DNA of 64,000 nt, taken from NCBI GenBank assembly GCA_030052745.1, contig JANBVO010000001.1:310001-374000 (forward strand). The letters are read 5' to 3'. The notes below the pieces were generated by a model, which was not told the DNA's origin, ran no database searches, and worked only from the letters and a program-made list of their open reading frames with translations. This document shows, in pieces, positions 32,628 to 43,213 of this stretch (its first letter is position 1; each line of letters starts with the position of its first letter). Both the position numbers and the translations under genes were made by a program. The DNA is from Pleurostoma richardsiae (Eukaryota; Ascomycota; Sordariomycetes; Calosphaeriales; Pleurostomataceae).

Positions 32628-33852
32628 TTATAAGAGGCTGAAAGGGCTCTTCGCCATCTCGGGACTCCTCGGGCTCATGGGGAGGGCGAACAAATCCTCC
32701 TCCGTATCCGGATTATCCTCTTTGCTCCCCTTCGCCGCATCATCTATGACCGCATCCAGGGACGCGACTCCTGGCGTGCTCGAAGCGGTCCGGCCGCGCA
32801 ACTGTGCAGATGCCGACACCCCGACGTCTCCTCCTGCTTCCGATGAAGACGATGCCATCTGCCGCTGAGCCCTCCTGCTGTTCGTGCTAGCTGTCTCCCG
32901 GTCGTCAGCAAGAAGTGTGTCACGCACATAGACAGAGGCCCCCCGCCAAAAGGAAGCAAAAACAGGCATCCTCACCTTCCGTCGCGGCAGCCAGCTCGGC
33001 CGGCGACGTAGCCAGCTTCAACCCCCTGAGCTTCTCACCCAGGCGCCCCGCCACCGGCGACCGCGGGCTCGCGGGCGCCCACGCGGCGTCCAGGCCGAGC
33101 GGCGCGACCGGTATGGCGCCGGCGCTGGACGTGTCGATGGTGAGCCCGAAGTGGTCGACGATCCACTGCCGCTCCTGCGCCGCCATCTCCAGCCCGATGC
33201 TCTCGCTGTTGGCCCGCATCTCCGCCGCCATCTCCGCCTCCAGCTCCCGCAGCCGCCTGCGCGCCCAGATCGCGTGCAGCACCCCTCTGGTCCCTGCCTC
33301 GCGGGCCGCCTCGCCCGCCAGGCTCGGTGGGAAGATGGCCGGCAGGGGCTTCGTCCGCAAGGGTGGGCGCGGCGGAGAGGAGGAGGACGACGACGAGGCG
33401 TCCTTCTTGGATATCATTACGAGCGTGGGGATCGGCGCGCCCGGCGGCAGGAGGAAGTACATCCGGCGGATCGTCTCGCTGCCGGGTCCCGGGGGGTCCG
33501 AGTCGCGGATCGGCAGCGCAGTGGTCTTGCCTTCCCAGGAGACGTCCCACTCCGCGTCCTCATCGTTCTGCTGGTCAGCACCGCCAGCGCCGCCGCCGCC
33601 GCCGCCGCCGCCGCCACAGTCGCCGTCCCCGGATCCGACCGAGGCGGCCGCGTCCCACTCCACCATCAGGATCTTGGTCCCCTCGTTGCCCTTGCCGGTC
33701 TCGAACTCGAACCGGCACAGGGCGAGGCCCGAGGTCGGCGAGGTGGGCGTCTCCACCACGTCGAGCTCCGGCTCGTCCGAGAGCGGCGGCGGCGGCGGGG
33801 CCATCATGTGGGGGGAGGACGTCGCGGGCGCCGGCGGCAGGCAGGAGAGCAT
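32628..33852 (-). CDS. Conserved-looking fungal protein of unknown function
   Basis: Exons 32976..33852 and 32628..32890 on the minus strand (85-nt intron, phase 1); 379 aa. The N-terminal half has a non-repetitive core: LALCRFEFETGKGNEGTKILMVEWD, WDVSWEGKTTALPIRD and RRMYFLLPPGAPIPTLVMI, suggestive of a beta-rich domain. A helical segment follows (VLHAIWARRRLRELEAEM and ANSESIGLEMAAQERQWIVDHFGL). The C-terminus is Ser/Ala-rich and probably disordered. A run of nine or so glycines interrupts the core (GCC repeats at 33588). I do not recognise the family; short conserved-looking blocks and strong codon bias support a real gene. The overlapping plus-strand frame of 329 codons is a shadow of this GC-rich exon. 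Confidence 0.75.
33588..33615. repeat. GCC trinucleotide microsatellite encoding a poly-glycine run
   Basis: About nine uninterrupted GCC units on the plus strand, read as GGC (glycine) in the minus-strand gene around it. Likely length-variable between strains; that is inference. Confidence 0.7.
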
Positions 33853-36800
33853 GTGTGGCGCGGGCCGATTGCGCGCAGGGCTGTCTGCAAGGGCGCTGGG
33901 CTAGAGCCGGTTGCGACGACCTGCCAGAAGGAGCAAAGCAGCCGCAGGAGAAGGAGCAGCAGCAGAAGCAGGTGAGGTGATGTGGGCGAACCAGCCGGTT
34001 GACTGGTACGGCTGATTGAGGATCCCCGAGCAGGTGTGACCTATAGCAGTGTCAGGACCGTCGACGCTCACTCGCGGCCCGGTGGCATGACAAGGACGGC
34101 AGGTAGGTACTTGAGGAGGAACGTAGCAGTCTCAGGAGGGGTTGAGAGATGCAAGCCAGCAGGAACCCACGGCGGCGCGTGTGCGGACGGGAGTGTGCGT
34201 TGGACTGACCGTACACTCTAATTAATATAAAGTGGACGACGGGTCAGCACGGAGTTCTAGAACGGCTCCGGGGTAGCAGTCCCAGCAGTAGCGGCAGCAG
34301 TAGCAGCAGCGCCGGTGGGGAGCATATATATTCGCGCAGCGCCAGGAAGGCGAAGAAGGGAGCAATGACAGGAGTCCCAGGAGGCGCGGGAGCCGTGCTG
34401 AAGTGAGCTGGAATTCGGCGATAGTCCGCGCGGGCTCGCTAGCTGATAACGCCCCGACGACGACAGTATGATGGTGATGATAGCAGGACCAGGGGCAGTT
34501 GAGGATTTGGGGGCGAGAACTGTCTACATACAAGAATCAGGGGCCCGAAGTAATACTGCCCCTCACCAGCGGCTGCTCCCCTTGAGCCCCTCCTTGTCCG
34601 TCCTCGTCCCCCCTCCGAGTGATAACGAGGATGACATTCGTTTGAAATCCACCGTCAATGCATGACAATGCTGGCCGGAAGGGACCCCCTAAGGGGGCGT
34701 CTTGGCCAATAATCGAGCCCGGCGGCAAGCAAATGGGCAGGCAGGAATGCGAAGCAGGAGGCAACCAGAGAGGTCTTGGACATGCCGCATGCAATGGGGT
34801 TCGGTACCGGCCTTGTCCAGAATGAGGCAAATGACGAGCTTCATCAGCGCTGTCTGATTCTATAAATAGAACGGACCCCTGCCCCACGTCAATCTTGTGC
34901 GACTTCCGTGCTCGGCAACAGCTGGTGTTGAGGCGGGGACGGCGCCCTCAGTGGCCGACGGCCTCTCTCGCCCGCCCGAATAGGTCAGCTTGCGGTTTTA
35001 TATCAGGAAGAGATCGTCTCCTGTTCCAGCTATCATCGACTGTTACCAAGACCACGGGACACCACGCGGCCCGGAGAAGTTTTCCAGAAGCAGCACCCCT
35101 GGCTGCTCATCCGGTTGGATTCATCCCGAAACGCGTATCGCAGCTGTACATAGGTGGTATTCCTAGGAGGCATCCCGGCTGGTACGTCACATCCAAATGA
35201 GGCTCTCGATATGCTTGAATGAAGGTGAAGACCGGGACCGAGGACCTATTCAGCCGCTCGATCGCTGAGGAGATGGCTTACGCATTCCTGCGCACACTTG
35301 ACTGCAGACGATGGCAAATCCGTCAAGACAACAGCACCATGAATTCTATGTCTGTTCCAGGTATCCTTTATACAGGTGCAGCGAAGCCCGCCGGTGCAGG
35401 AAGCCGGAAGCTTGGCCGCACTGAGAAATTCCAGACAGCAGCGCCTCTGCTGGGCGTGATATGGCATCCACTTGGCGCATCAATCGTGTATAGGACTACT
35501 GACACCGCAATGAACGGCTTGCTAGGGAGGCCGTGTACCGTTGTGTAACACGGCAGACACGCGTTCCTGACATGTAAGCAGGGCGCATCGAGGCCGCTGG
35601 CTAGTCGTCGAAGAGTCGCCTCCGCATTTACCGGACATTTCGGGGGTTAAGATGTCCGAGCCCATCAACTGAGCTGCTGCACGCCAACGATATGCTCCTG
35701 AGCTGATCGACATCATGCTGACATGAACTCTGCCGAAGAGTGGGCATGGAACAGAAGAGGCTCTATTCCAATCCATGAAGGGTAGCTTCAATTGGCTTGT
35801 CAGCAGGTTCTGCATCTGCTAAGTAGGATAGTACCTAGGCAGAACCCAATTTCCTTCTGTCTTCCTCCCGCTGTGGGAGGCGCCATGCGGGATGCGGATG
35901 CGGCTTGCGGGACGCGGGACGCGGAATTCTCACACTTCAGCCGAGCTAGAACCAGTCACCGGCCAGACACACCCAACTTGGTTGTTCAGGTTTTGTAGAT
36001 GTGCGAGATGCTGGCCGCTGCGAGCGGGCAAGCTGCCTGCTTTTGGCACATATAGACGACGGTGTATAGAAGGTTTCTATTCCCGCTCTGATGGTTGAAA
36101 TGAGACGGCAGATCGGCCTACCTATGACATTCCGCCTGGCATGCCTAAGGGTAGGATGTAGGCTGGACTCCTGCGTGATTGTGATATTGAGTAGTTGGGA
36201 CGTGAGCGTGCAATGTTGGTTGCAATGACGTCTATACAGAGATGGAGCGAGCTCGCACTAGCTGTCCTCTTTGATTCCTAGATGAATATCGAAACGCTCC
36301 TGGAAGACTTCAGGTTGATTGATTGGTATTACCTTTGTTACCGAAAACCGGCGTGTGCGTCGTGCCATCATACCGCGAGCACGGCGCAAGCAGCAACCGC
36401 TGGCTGGCCCCGAGTTCGGGCCGGAAGAGCAAGAAGCAGTGGATACGTTCTGGCCCCGTGAACTGAAAGATCTGGGGAACTCTGCGGGGTTCTTGTCTGC
36501 GTGGAGCCGAGAAGACGGGCCAGGTGACGCCAAATTGCGGAGGCCGCGCCGGAAGAAAGCCGAGAAAAGTCCCACCGGGCTGCCGGGGCCACAGACCGTA
36601 TTCCGCCCGCTAAGTGGGCCTTTTGTCCAGTCCGTGCCTCTGGTGCCTCTTATGACATGTCGGTCGTCGGTCCTCAGTCCTCCTCGCGCGGCACCTTGTC
36701 GGGCTAATTGCTCTAGCTTTCCCGGCGAGCTTTTCATGAGTCGGACGGCACCGACCTGGACAAGCTGAGCCAAGATTGCGGGTACATTGACGGGCGAAAG

Positions 36801-39800
36801 GCGCTATGATGCAGAGACAGCATTCCAGCGACCTAGACGCTGTGTTATGGGCAGCGTGCACTAAGGCCAGCGGCGACCCACGTCTGACGAAAAGTTAGAG
36901 GAGACGGCCCGACAAAGCCTGGGGCAGTTTCGCCGAGCACAGGCTCCGCTCATTCTCCGCCTGTTCACGCGGTGCGCTGGCGGGCTGGTGGGAAGCGGCG
37001 CTGGCACGGCGCTGAGCTCCGCACATATGTCATTGACGGCTATCCGCCAGGAGATTGCGGCGTCTCCGCGGCCATCAAGCGACGATGCCAGTCGGATTGA
37101 TGGATTGTGCGAGCGAGACCAGAGGACCGTGGACTGGATGCCGTGCAACGTATCCTCGGAGGCACGGGCTGAGGAGCGACCTTTGCGAAGATCGAGATTG
37201 ATGCTAAGATCAGAAACAGGACCGAGCCGGCCGTACAAATAGGAGTTGACAATCGTGCTACCCCTATCCCAGTCTTACCGAACCGGCCGGTAGTGAGCGC
37301 TCGGAGCGTCACCGGGACACGACGAGGCTCTCTCTTACTGCCGAGCACAGCATTCAGGGCCGATTGGGGAAGCCAAGCCTACCTCCCGGTCGGTGAAACT
37401 CCAGATCAGACGCCCTCTGCCCCAATGGAAGAAGCGCCGTGGCTCCGAGGCCCTTGTCCCAACACCTTCTGGTGGCTCTTCTTGGAGGTCAATTCGGCCG
37501 AACCTGGTGGCTCTGCGGGTTACGACGACACGATCTCAATGCACAAGCGGGTAGGATGGGGGCGCACATCCCCCAAGGCGCTCATGACGGGAGCTGCGCC
37601 AATCAGGGGGCTGCAGCACGGTCTTGAAGGGAGACGGCCAAGAATGACCGGAGTAGCGCCGCACACAACATCAGCCTTTCCAGGCGAGTAATTCGCCGTC
37701 TCGCAGAGCCTTCGGGTAAAAACAGGGGCAAAGAGGCTTGATCGATCGCATCACAAACAAGTGCCTCTCCCCGTGATGCTTTTTCAAGATGATCCAGCAT
37801 TGCTGTCCGTGACTAGCTGAGTCATTCTCGTCTGACCCTTGCTGGGTACGGCGGCATCTAGAAGCTTTCTGATGGAATTTCCCCTTTGGTCTTCCGGCTT
37901 GACGACTCTCCCCACGCCGCCCCGCCCGAGTACGGAGTATTATTGCAGATCTGTGGCTGCAATACCACAATTACTTTGCATCCTGATACTCTGCGAGGCA
38001 GATGACTTCAAGTTTGACCTTCTCGTGGAGTTTGATGGATCTGGAGATTCCGCCAGATCCGGGGCCCTTCCGGTTTAGCCGCTTGGCTGTCGCTCCAGCA
38101 GACAATTGGAAGGCAGGTAGCTTGCTACCGCGTCTTGGGCAACTCCGGAGTCACGCCCTCGGCCGGTGCTGGTCGGCGGTGGCGAGATCCGTCAGACTCC
38201 AGCCTCTGCTGGAACCCAGGGCCGCAAAGCGCTCGTCTGGAGATGCGGAGTGATGAGGTGATGGATCGCCCTGATGATGGATGGAAGAGGAATAGGCCCT
38301 TGACAACTGCCGAAGGGTGCCCACGTTTTGCTTCCAGGCTGCTGCATCACACAGCATTGCATTCTACCAAATGATGGCCTTTCTACTGGAGCAAGTGCGC
38401 AAGTGCCGTTCGACCAGAGCTACATACTCCCGCAAATCAGCCGGATCTGTGGGCTACGTTACAAGGAGAGCATCATCGAGGAGTGGAATTCGTGATGCGA
38501 TGCGGTGAAGGGGGGGAGCATTGGGCTTGCTCGGCCGTTTTGAAACAAGATCGGCGGTCATGTCAGCCAGGACGAGGGCAACCGCCGAAGTAACCACCGG
38601 GCAGGAAAAGACAGCGAAGAATGCGACGCCGCAAAACGCCCGTCTCCACGGGTCACCGTCCTGCTTGCTGAGTGCGTGCTAAGTGCTTGGCTCGGGTGCT
38701 GCAATAGTGTAGGTGCATACGAGTAATCGCGAGACGGTCGCGCGGCGGCTGCTGCCGTACCGCTTGCCGCTGGGATTTTGCGTGTTTGCGGCTGATGCGC
38801 AGAAAAAGTAGCCTCGTCGGGTGTCTGGGCGGCGCTGAGCGTAGGTAGTAGCAGCTGTTGGGCGTCAAGTCACGATGTCCCACGAAGTTCGCCGTTTCCC
38901 GAGCTCGCTCTGTTCGTCTCCTGTCTCTCTCCCCTCGGGTCTAGCGTCATCCTCCTCCGCAGTGGCAGAGTGGGTGGGAGACGCCGAACGGGGAAAGTCC
39001 GCCCCAGACCCCTCTGGGCTCGGCGATTTTCTTGGCTATTGGCCACGGCTAAATTATGAGCTGCACGCGGTTTGCCTACTTTGTGCCGTACGACGCTGGG
39101 CGAGGTAGCGCAGATGTACCGGAGACATGGGCACGTTTTGCGCCTAGATAGCCGTGACCCCGTGCCAAGCAGTCTTCAGCGCCCGGTCTATTGACAGACG
39201 GCGGGCGAAAGGGCTGCCTGTGTGTTGCGGGGAATATGGGGATGTGAGGCTCAGTAACACGCGGGTGCAGGGGGTAGGTGTACTGGGTACCTGTGGTGGC
39301 CGGTGTGGCTACATGACATCGTCCAAAACAATACAAGCAGGGCCGAATTGAAGACGGGGAATAGAGGGTCCCGGGGCGCGACACCCAATTAAAGGAGGAG
39401 GGTGTGACATCCAGGCAGGATAGCGCAGTACCTGTCGAAGGAGCTGGCTCGCGGCGCTAGGCGGTGCGTGCTCTGGCGCTCCTATGAGGTGTCCCGATGT
39501 ACCTGGCTATGGCCCCGGCGCAGCGACGGCTTGTACCCCCGAGCTCGGTCCAGCTTGGCTCGGGGAGGCCACTTGCTGTGGCTCGCACCTTCCTGTGGAC
39601 ACTGGGCCGATGTCTCTCCACTATTACGCCGGCCAAACCGCCGTGGTCCATCCAGATCCCCATCTCGAAATTTGTCCCCATTGACCACCGCTCACCCTCC
39701 TCTCGCCGTCTCAGCCAACCTTCCATAGGTACCCGCCCCGTTCACCCAACTCCGTCCCAATCCTACCAGGTTCCGCTGACACCGTCCACGGCCAGTCTGT

Positions 39801-40735
39801 CTTCCCACTGCTCCGTCTCTGCTTCCAGACTTCCCGCCGCCGCCGCAGCAGCTGCGTCTCTCCTGTGCTGCGTTCCACCATTACACCACGGCCTGCCCCC
39901 CACACACGAGACACCCCAGGCCTAGGTAATACACCACCCATACCGCGCCCTGGATTGGGTAGCCCTCCTGTCTCTGCACGCCGAGATTGCTTTATTCACA
40001 ATCATCCCTCTCTCTTCCCTCTTTCCCCTTCCTGAAACGAAACGCTCCACGCGCCTACCAAGCGATTGTTCCCGACTTATCCTCACGCCTCCGTGTTTTC
40101 CCTTCGTGAGCAACACACATTCGAGGCTTACTGCCAGGTCGGTCATCCCGCGAACACAGGCGCCCGGCAGGGAACAGGTTACGACATACGACACCCACGG
40201 TCACCGGATATCACCCGTCGCAGACGTCCTATCCGCAACTCTCGGCCAGCTCACATCTCCCACCTGCACCTCATACCGGTCGGACTGTCCCAAAAGAACA
40301 CTGCCGACATCGTGTGGCCTTTGCTCAACCCTTGCCCGGCTTATCACGCGGCGACCTCCCTTGTCCTTGAACTCGATTTGGATATCTAGGAGGAGACGGT
40401 GCTTCACTCTTGTCTTGCTGCCGTCGTCCTCTCTCACCAGTCGAGCCTTGACGACAGATCGTTGCCTACAGTACAGTGTACCTCGCGGTTCTCATACGAG
40501 CGTCGCCTAGCCTGATCACTCTCTGCTCCATTTGCGGTCTATCCGATGCACGACAATGTTTAAGTCGCAACTGCTTCGAGTCGTCGATAATCTCATCTCA
40601 GCACTTGAGTGCTCGGTAGCTCGATAAAGTAAAAGGGCTTAACGTGGTCGAGCAATATTGCATGGTTGACCTGTGCCGCTTCGTCTCGTCTCGACCGACG
40701 CTCCACGGCATCGCTACCCGATAGCAGCCGCCGCC
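33853..40735. other. Long gene-poor interval between two divergent genes
   Basis: 6.9 kb with no frame that I can support as coding. The left 0.5 kb is probably the leader of the minus-strand gene (CAG/AGC-rich tract at 34270-34310, TATATA-like word at 34324). The right 1.3 kb is pyrimidine-rich and probably the promoter and long leader of the F-box gene. Between them GC content stays gene-like and no transposon remnants, terminal repeats or AT-rich mutated blocks are visible. Frames at 36258..36773 (-), 36319..36768 (+) and 37293..37691 (+) overlap each other or lack bias. A non-coding RNA or a poorly recognisable gene could be present. Confidence 0.5.
34861..34868 (+). promoter_or_regulatory. 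Orphan TATA box in the gene-poor interval
   Basis: Perfect TATAAATA with no annotated start codon downstream on the plus strand for almost 6 kb. Its reverse complement TATTTATA also resembles a TATA element, about 1.0 kb upstream of the minus-strand gene. It could mark an unannotated transcript; chance occurrence is possible. Confidence 0.35.
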
Positions 40736-42370
40736 ATGGATCCTCTTCATATTACGGAGTTCGCGTCGCAGCGGTACTTCGAGAAGATCAAACAGCTCAA
40801 AGATCAGCAAGAGAGCCAGACCCAGATCATCGAGGGACCCTCCGTCGAATCATCACAGTTCATATTACCGATCCGAGGGGCCGAGGCCCTCCCAGAAGTC
40901 GATGAGGCGTTCATCAGACCTGGTGACTTCAAGAGACACGAGAAGGAGAAGAAGAGCTTATTCGGGCGATTACGGCATTCGAAGTCGTCTCTTGAACCTC
41001 AAGACCTACGACGAACATCAGTCACCGACAGTACCGTACCAAAACGGTATGTTTCCGATACAGTCCAGATTGACTCTGATGAACTGACAATCGTCTCTAG
41101 TCTGCCATTCGACCAACTCTTTCTCAGCTTACCGAATGAGCTTCAGGTCCAGATCATTGCATCCCTGCCACTCTCTGATGTCTTGAACCTACGCTTGGCG
41201 TCGAGAGCATGGCATGAGATGATCACGATCAATGAGGCCCCAATTGTGCGGTATCATCTTGATCATCACATCCCAGCGTATGCCACCCGCCTTTACCCTA
41301 TACCTGATCCAACCGCGATCAACTTCCACTATCTATGTGGCATCTGGCATCGGTTACATGTCGCTGCCAAGTTGGCATATCTCATGTGCGAGTGGATAAC
41401 AAAAGAGATATTTCTGAGGACGAGTGAAGTACAAAGACAGGAATTTGCTCCTCAGAGGGAACGAATGCGTCGACGACTGATACCCTTGCTATTCACCATT
41501 TTTCATTTCTTCGAAACATATCGGACCCTTCACCTCAAATATATCCGAGAACACGGCCACGGCCTCGAGCGTCAGCCGTACACTCTCAATCCTATCGAAG
41601 TTGAGATCATGAGCATGTATGACGACAGGACGCTTCTCCAGGTCCATCAAGTGTTTCCGTTGGTGGTGTCCTCGTTTTGCCGGAGACTGCGCCCTCCGTC
41701 GTACGTGGGCAGGGTTGAACGAACGGTGAGAGGATATCTGCGAGAAAAGCCGCCTGATGAGGTCCACGTTGCTGTGCTATGCCTCGGTGGTTTGAGGCAG
41801 GTTGAGAGATTTTGGGAGGTCAAGGGCTATAATATGAGAAGAGCGGCTGTGGACGTCTGGTATAATGCTATCGCTCATCCGAAAGAGCAACAGCAACCGA
41901 AGCCCGCGGAGCCGACCTCGAAGCCACGACGAGGCCTGATGGGCCTTCGGAAGAAGTCCTCTATGGCTGTCAAGGAGGTTGCAAAATCACAAACGACAAC
42001 AGATACAAGCATGCCTCGCCGGGGATCGGTGGACGCAACCAACTCAATAAAGGACGTACCTAGCGGGCTCATCTTCAACACTAGTTTGGCTGCTGGTATG
42101 CCTATGGGCCCCCTTTCCAGGGATGATTACAGCCTCCTTCTCTCCGACCTACCAATACTACAGAAGCTGTGGCTCGCCACGGCGGAGGCGCTTATCCTCG
42201 ACCGGAAGATTGTCGAGCGACCAATCGACATCAAGCGCAACGCCCAAGTCATGCTGGAGCTGATCCGCGAGGATGGCATCGCGGAAGAGGACGAATGGTG
42301 GTATGGCAGGGGGACGCCCGACTCCATACGACCACCACTGGAAGCTATAGAAGAGGACCCGATTGAGTGA
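40736..42370 (+). CDS. F-box protein
   Basis: Start at GCCGCCATGG, an ideal context. The frame is open throughout, giving 544 aa. A 54-nt segment (41047..41100) has a GTATGT donor, CTGAC branch and TCTCTAG acceptor, contains no stop and keeps the frame, so it is probably an intron; splicing gives 526 aa and the junction KRLPFDQLFL. The F-box lies at about residues 125-165 (LSLPNELQVQIIASLPLSDVLNLRLASRAWHEMI). The rest is helical (IWHRLHVAAKLAYLMCEW, RRLIPLLFTIFHFFETYR, VERFWEVKGYNMRRAAVDVWYNAI) with a basic Ser-rich insert before the C-terminus. F-box proteins are substrate receptors of SCF ubiquitin ligases; the target here is unknown. The gene is preceded by an unusually long, pyrimidine-rich region. 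Confidence 0.85.
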   Translation: MDPLHITEFASQRYFEKIKQLKDQQESQTQIIEGPSVESSQFILPIRGAEALPEVDEAFIRPGDFKRHEKEKKSLFGRLRHSKSSLEPQDLRRTSVTDSTVPKRYVSDTVQIDSDELTIVSSLPFDQLFLSLPNELQVQIIASLPLSDVLNLRLASRAWHEMITINEAPIVRYHLDHHIPAYATRLYPIPDPTAINFHYLCGIWHRLHVAAKLAYLMCEWITKEIFLRTSEVQRQEFAPQRERMRRRLIPLLFTIFHFFETYRTLHLKYIREHGHGLERQPYTLNPIEVEIMSMYDDRTLLQVHQVFPLVVSSFCRRLRPPSYVGRVERTVRGYLREKPPDEVHVAVLCLGGLRQVERFWEVKGYNMRRAAVDVWYNAIAHPKEQQQPKPAEPTSKPRRGLMGLRKKSSMAVKEVAKSQTTTDTSMPRRGSVDATNSIKDVPSGLIFNTSLAAGMPMGPLSRDDYSLLLSDLPILQKLWLATAEALILDRKIVERPIDIKRNAQVMLELIREDGIAEEDEWWYGRGTPDSIRPPLEAIEEDPIE

Positions 42371-43213
42371 ATATGATCGGGTCATGGAAGCGTTATTTTG
42401 TCCCTGTTGTCATTTGAACAGGCGTCGGGCCGAGATTTGGTCTTTTCTTCTGTTTGCGGGAGCATTTGCAAGGAGTCACGGATCCATTCAAAGGCGGGGG
42501 TGTCTGGTGGGAGGGTTTCCGGGGGATCTAAACCGGGAAGGTCTTCAAAACGGAGACGGCCATTTGCGATATCTTCTTGTGTATCTCTGTGTATTAGGCG
42601 GATGCATACGACCCTACGGAGCCGTGAAGGTATCCGTGTAGGTGGAGAGGACTCAAAATAGATGCTCCTCAGCATTACTAAGACTTCTGTCTCCTCTGTG
42701 ATGAAGCTGACTTATCTGCCGTCAATCGAGTCATTGCTCTGTTATGAGAGACTTCATGGCTAGGCGCCTTGTGGAGCACGGCTGGATGTTGCGACAAAGA
42801 ACACACTGTAGGCAGAGCTGTTCGAACAAAGATGGAGACTGGAGACGGAGTTTGCCTCGCAGCCCCTGACGAACTGTGCATGATCATCATCACTATTCTC
42901 GATTGCTTTTCCACGGAATAGCCCACTAATACCTAAACATAATGACACAGCAGAGAATCGCTTTCCCTGCCCAAGTTGACCCGCATGATTTCCCAAAGCC
43001 CAGCCTGCTCAATACCAAAGACTTCAAGGGTTGCTTCTCCCCCTTGCTATAACAAGAGACTAGAAGGGAGTACCGCAGGCGCTGGACGAAACCGCAAGTC
43101 GTAGGACATCAAGGCTCGAGGCACATTAGAGCCAAGCAGACAAACAATGCTCGGTCATATGCGTGTGAAGTCCCCTCATCCTGCGGGGAACCGAATCAAA
43201 CAAGGAACTCCTT
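42371..43213. other. Convergent intergenic region
   Basis: 843 bp containing the 3' UTRs of the F-box and AT-hook genes. A minus-strand 97-codon frame (see next entry) is the only candidate. A 29-codon plus-strand frame at 42831 reads like a fragment of an F-box (APDELCMIIITILDCF) but is too short to support. Confidence 0.5.
42382..42675 (-). CDS. Candidate small protein, antisense to the F-box gene 3' flank (uncertain)
   Basis: Open frame of 97 aa on the minus strand. Its second half has protein-like composition: RDTQEDIANGRLRFEDLPGL, then DPPETLPPDTPAFEWIRDSL. No family is recognised and no intron is needed. It lies just past the end of the F-box gene, so it would overlap that gene's 3' UTR. 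It may instead be the last exon of a spliced minus-strand gene or a chance frame. Confidence 0.25.
   Translation of the reverse strand: MLRSIYFESSPPTRIPSRLRRVVCIRLIHRDTQEDIANGRLRFEDLPGLDPPETLPPDTPAFEWIRDSLQMLPQTEEKTKSRPDACSNDNRDKITLP

Noticed and set aside
32915-33904. 329-codon plus-strand frame and further long frames at 33035-33980
   Set aside because: All overlap the GC-rich minus-strand gene, which has the natural protein sequence and proper splicing; these are GC-driven open frames.
36258-36773. Overlapping plus- and minus-strand frames of about 150-170 codons
   Set aside because: Equally open on both strands, Arg/Pro-rich, without motifs; typical of non-coding GC-rich DNA.
33853-40735. 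Possible transposon or AT-rich mutated repeat region in the long gap
   Set aside because: No transposase or reverse-transcriptase-like frame, no terminal repeats, and GC content is not depressed as repeat-induced mutation would cause.
42831-42920. Short plus-strand frame resembling an F-box (APDELCMIIITILDCF)
   Set aside because: Only 29 codons, no flanking coding sequence found; possibly a chance match next to the real F-box gene.
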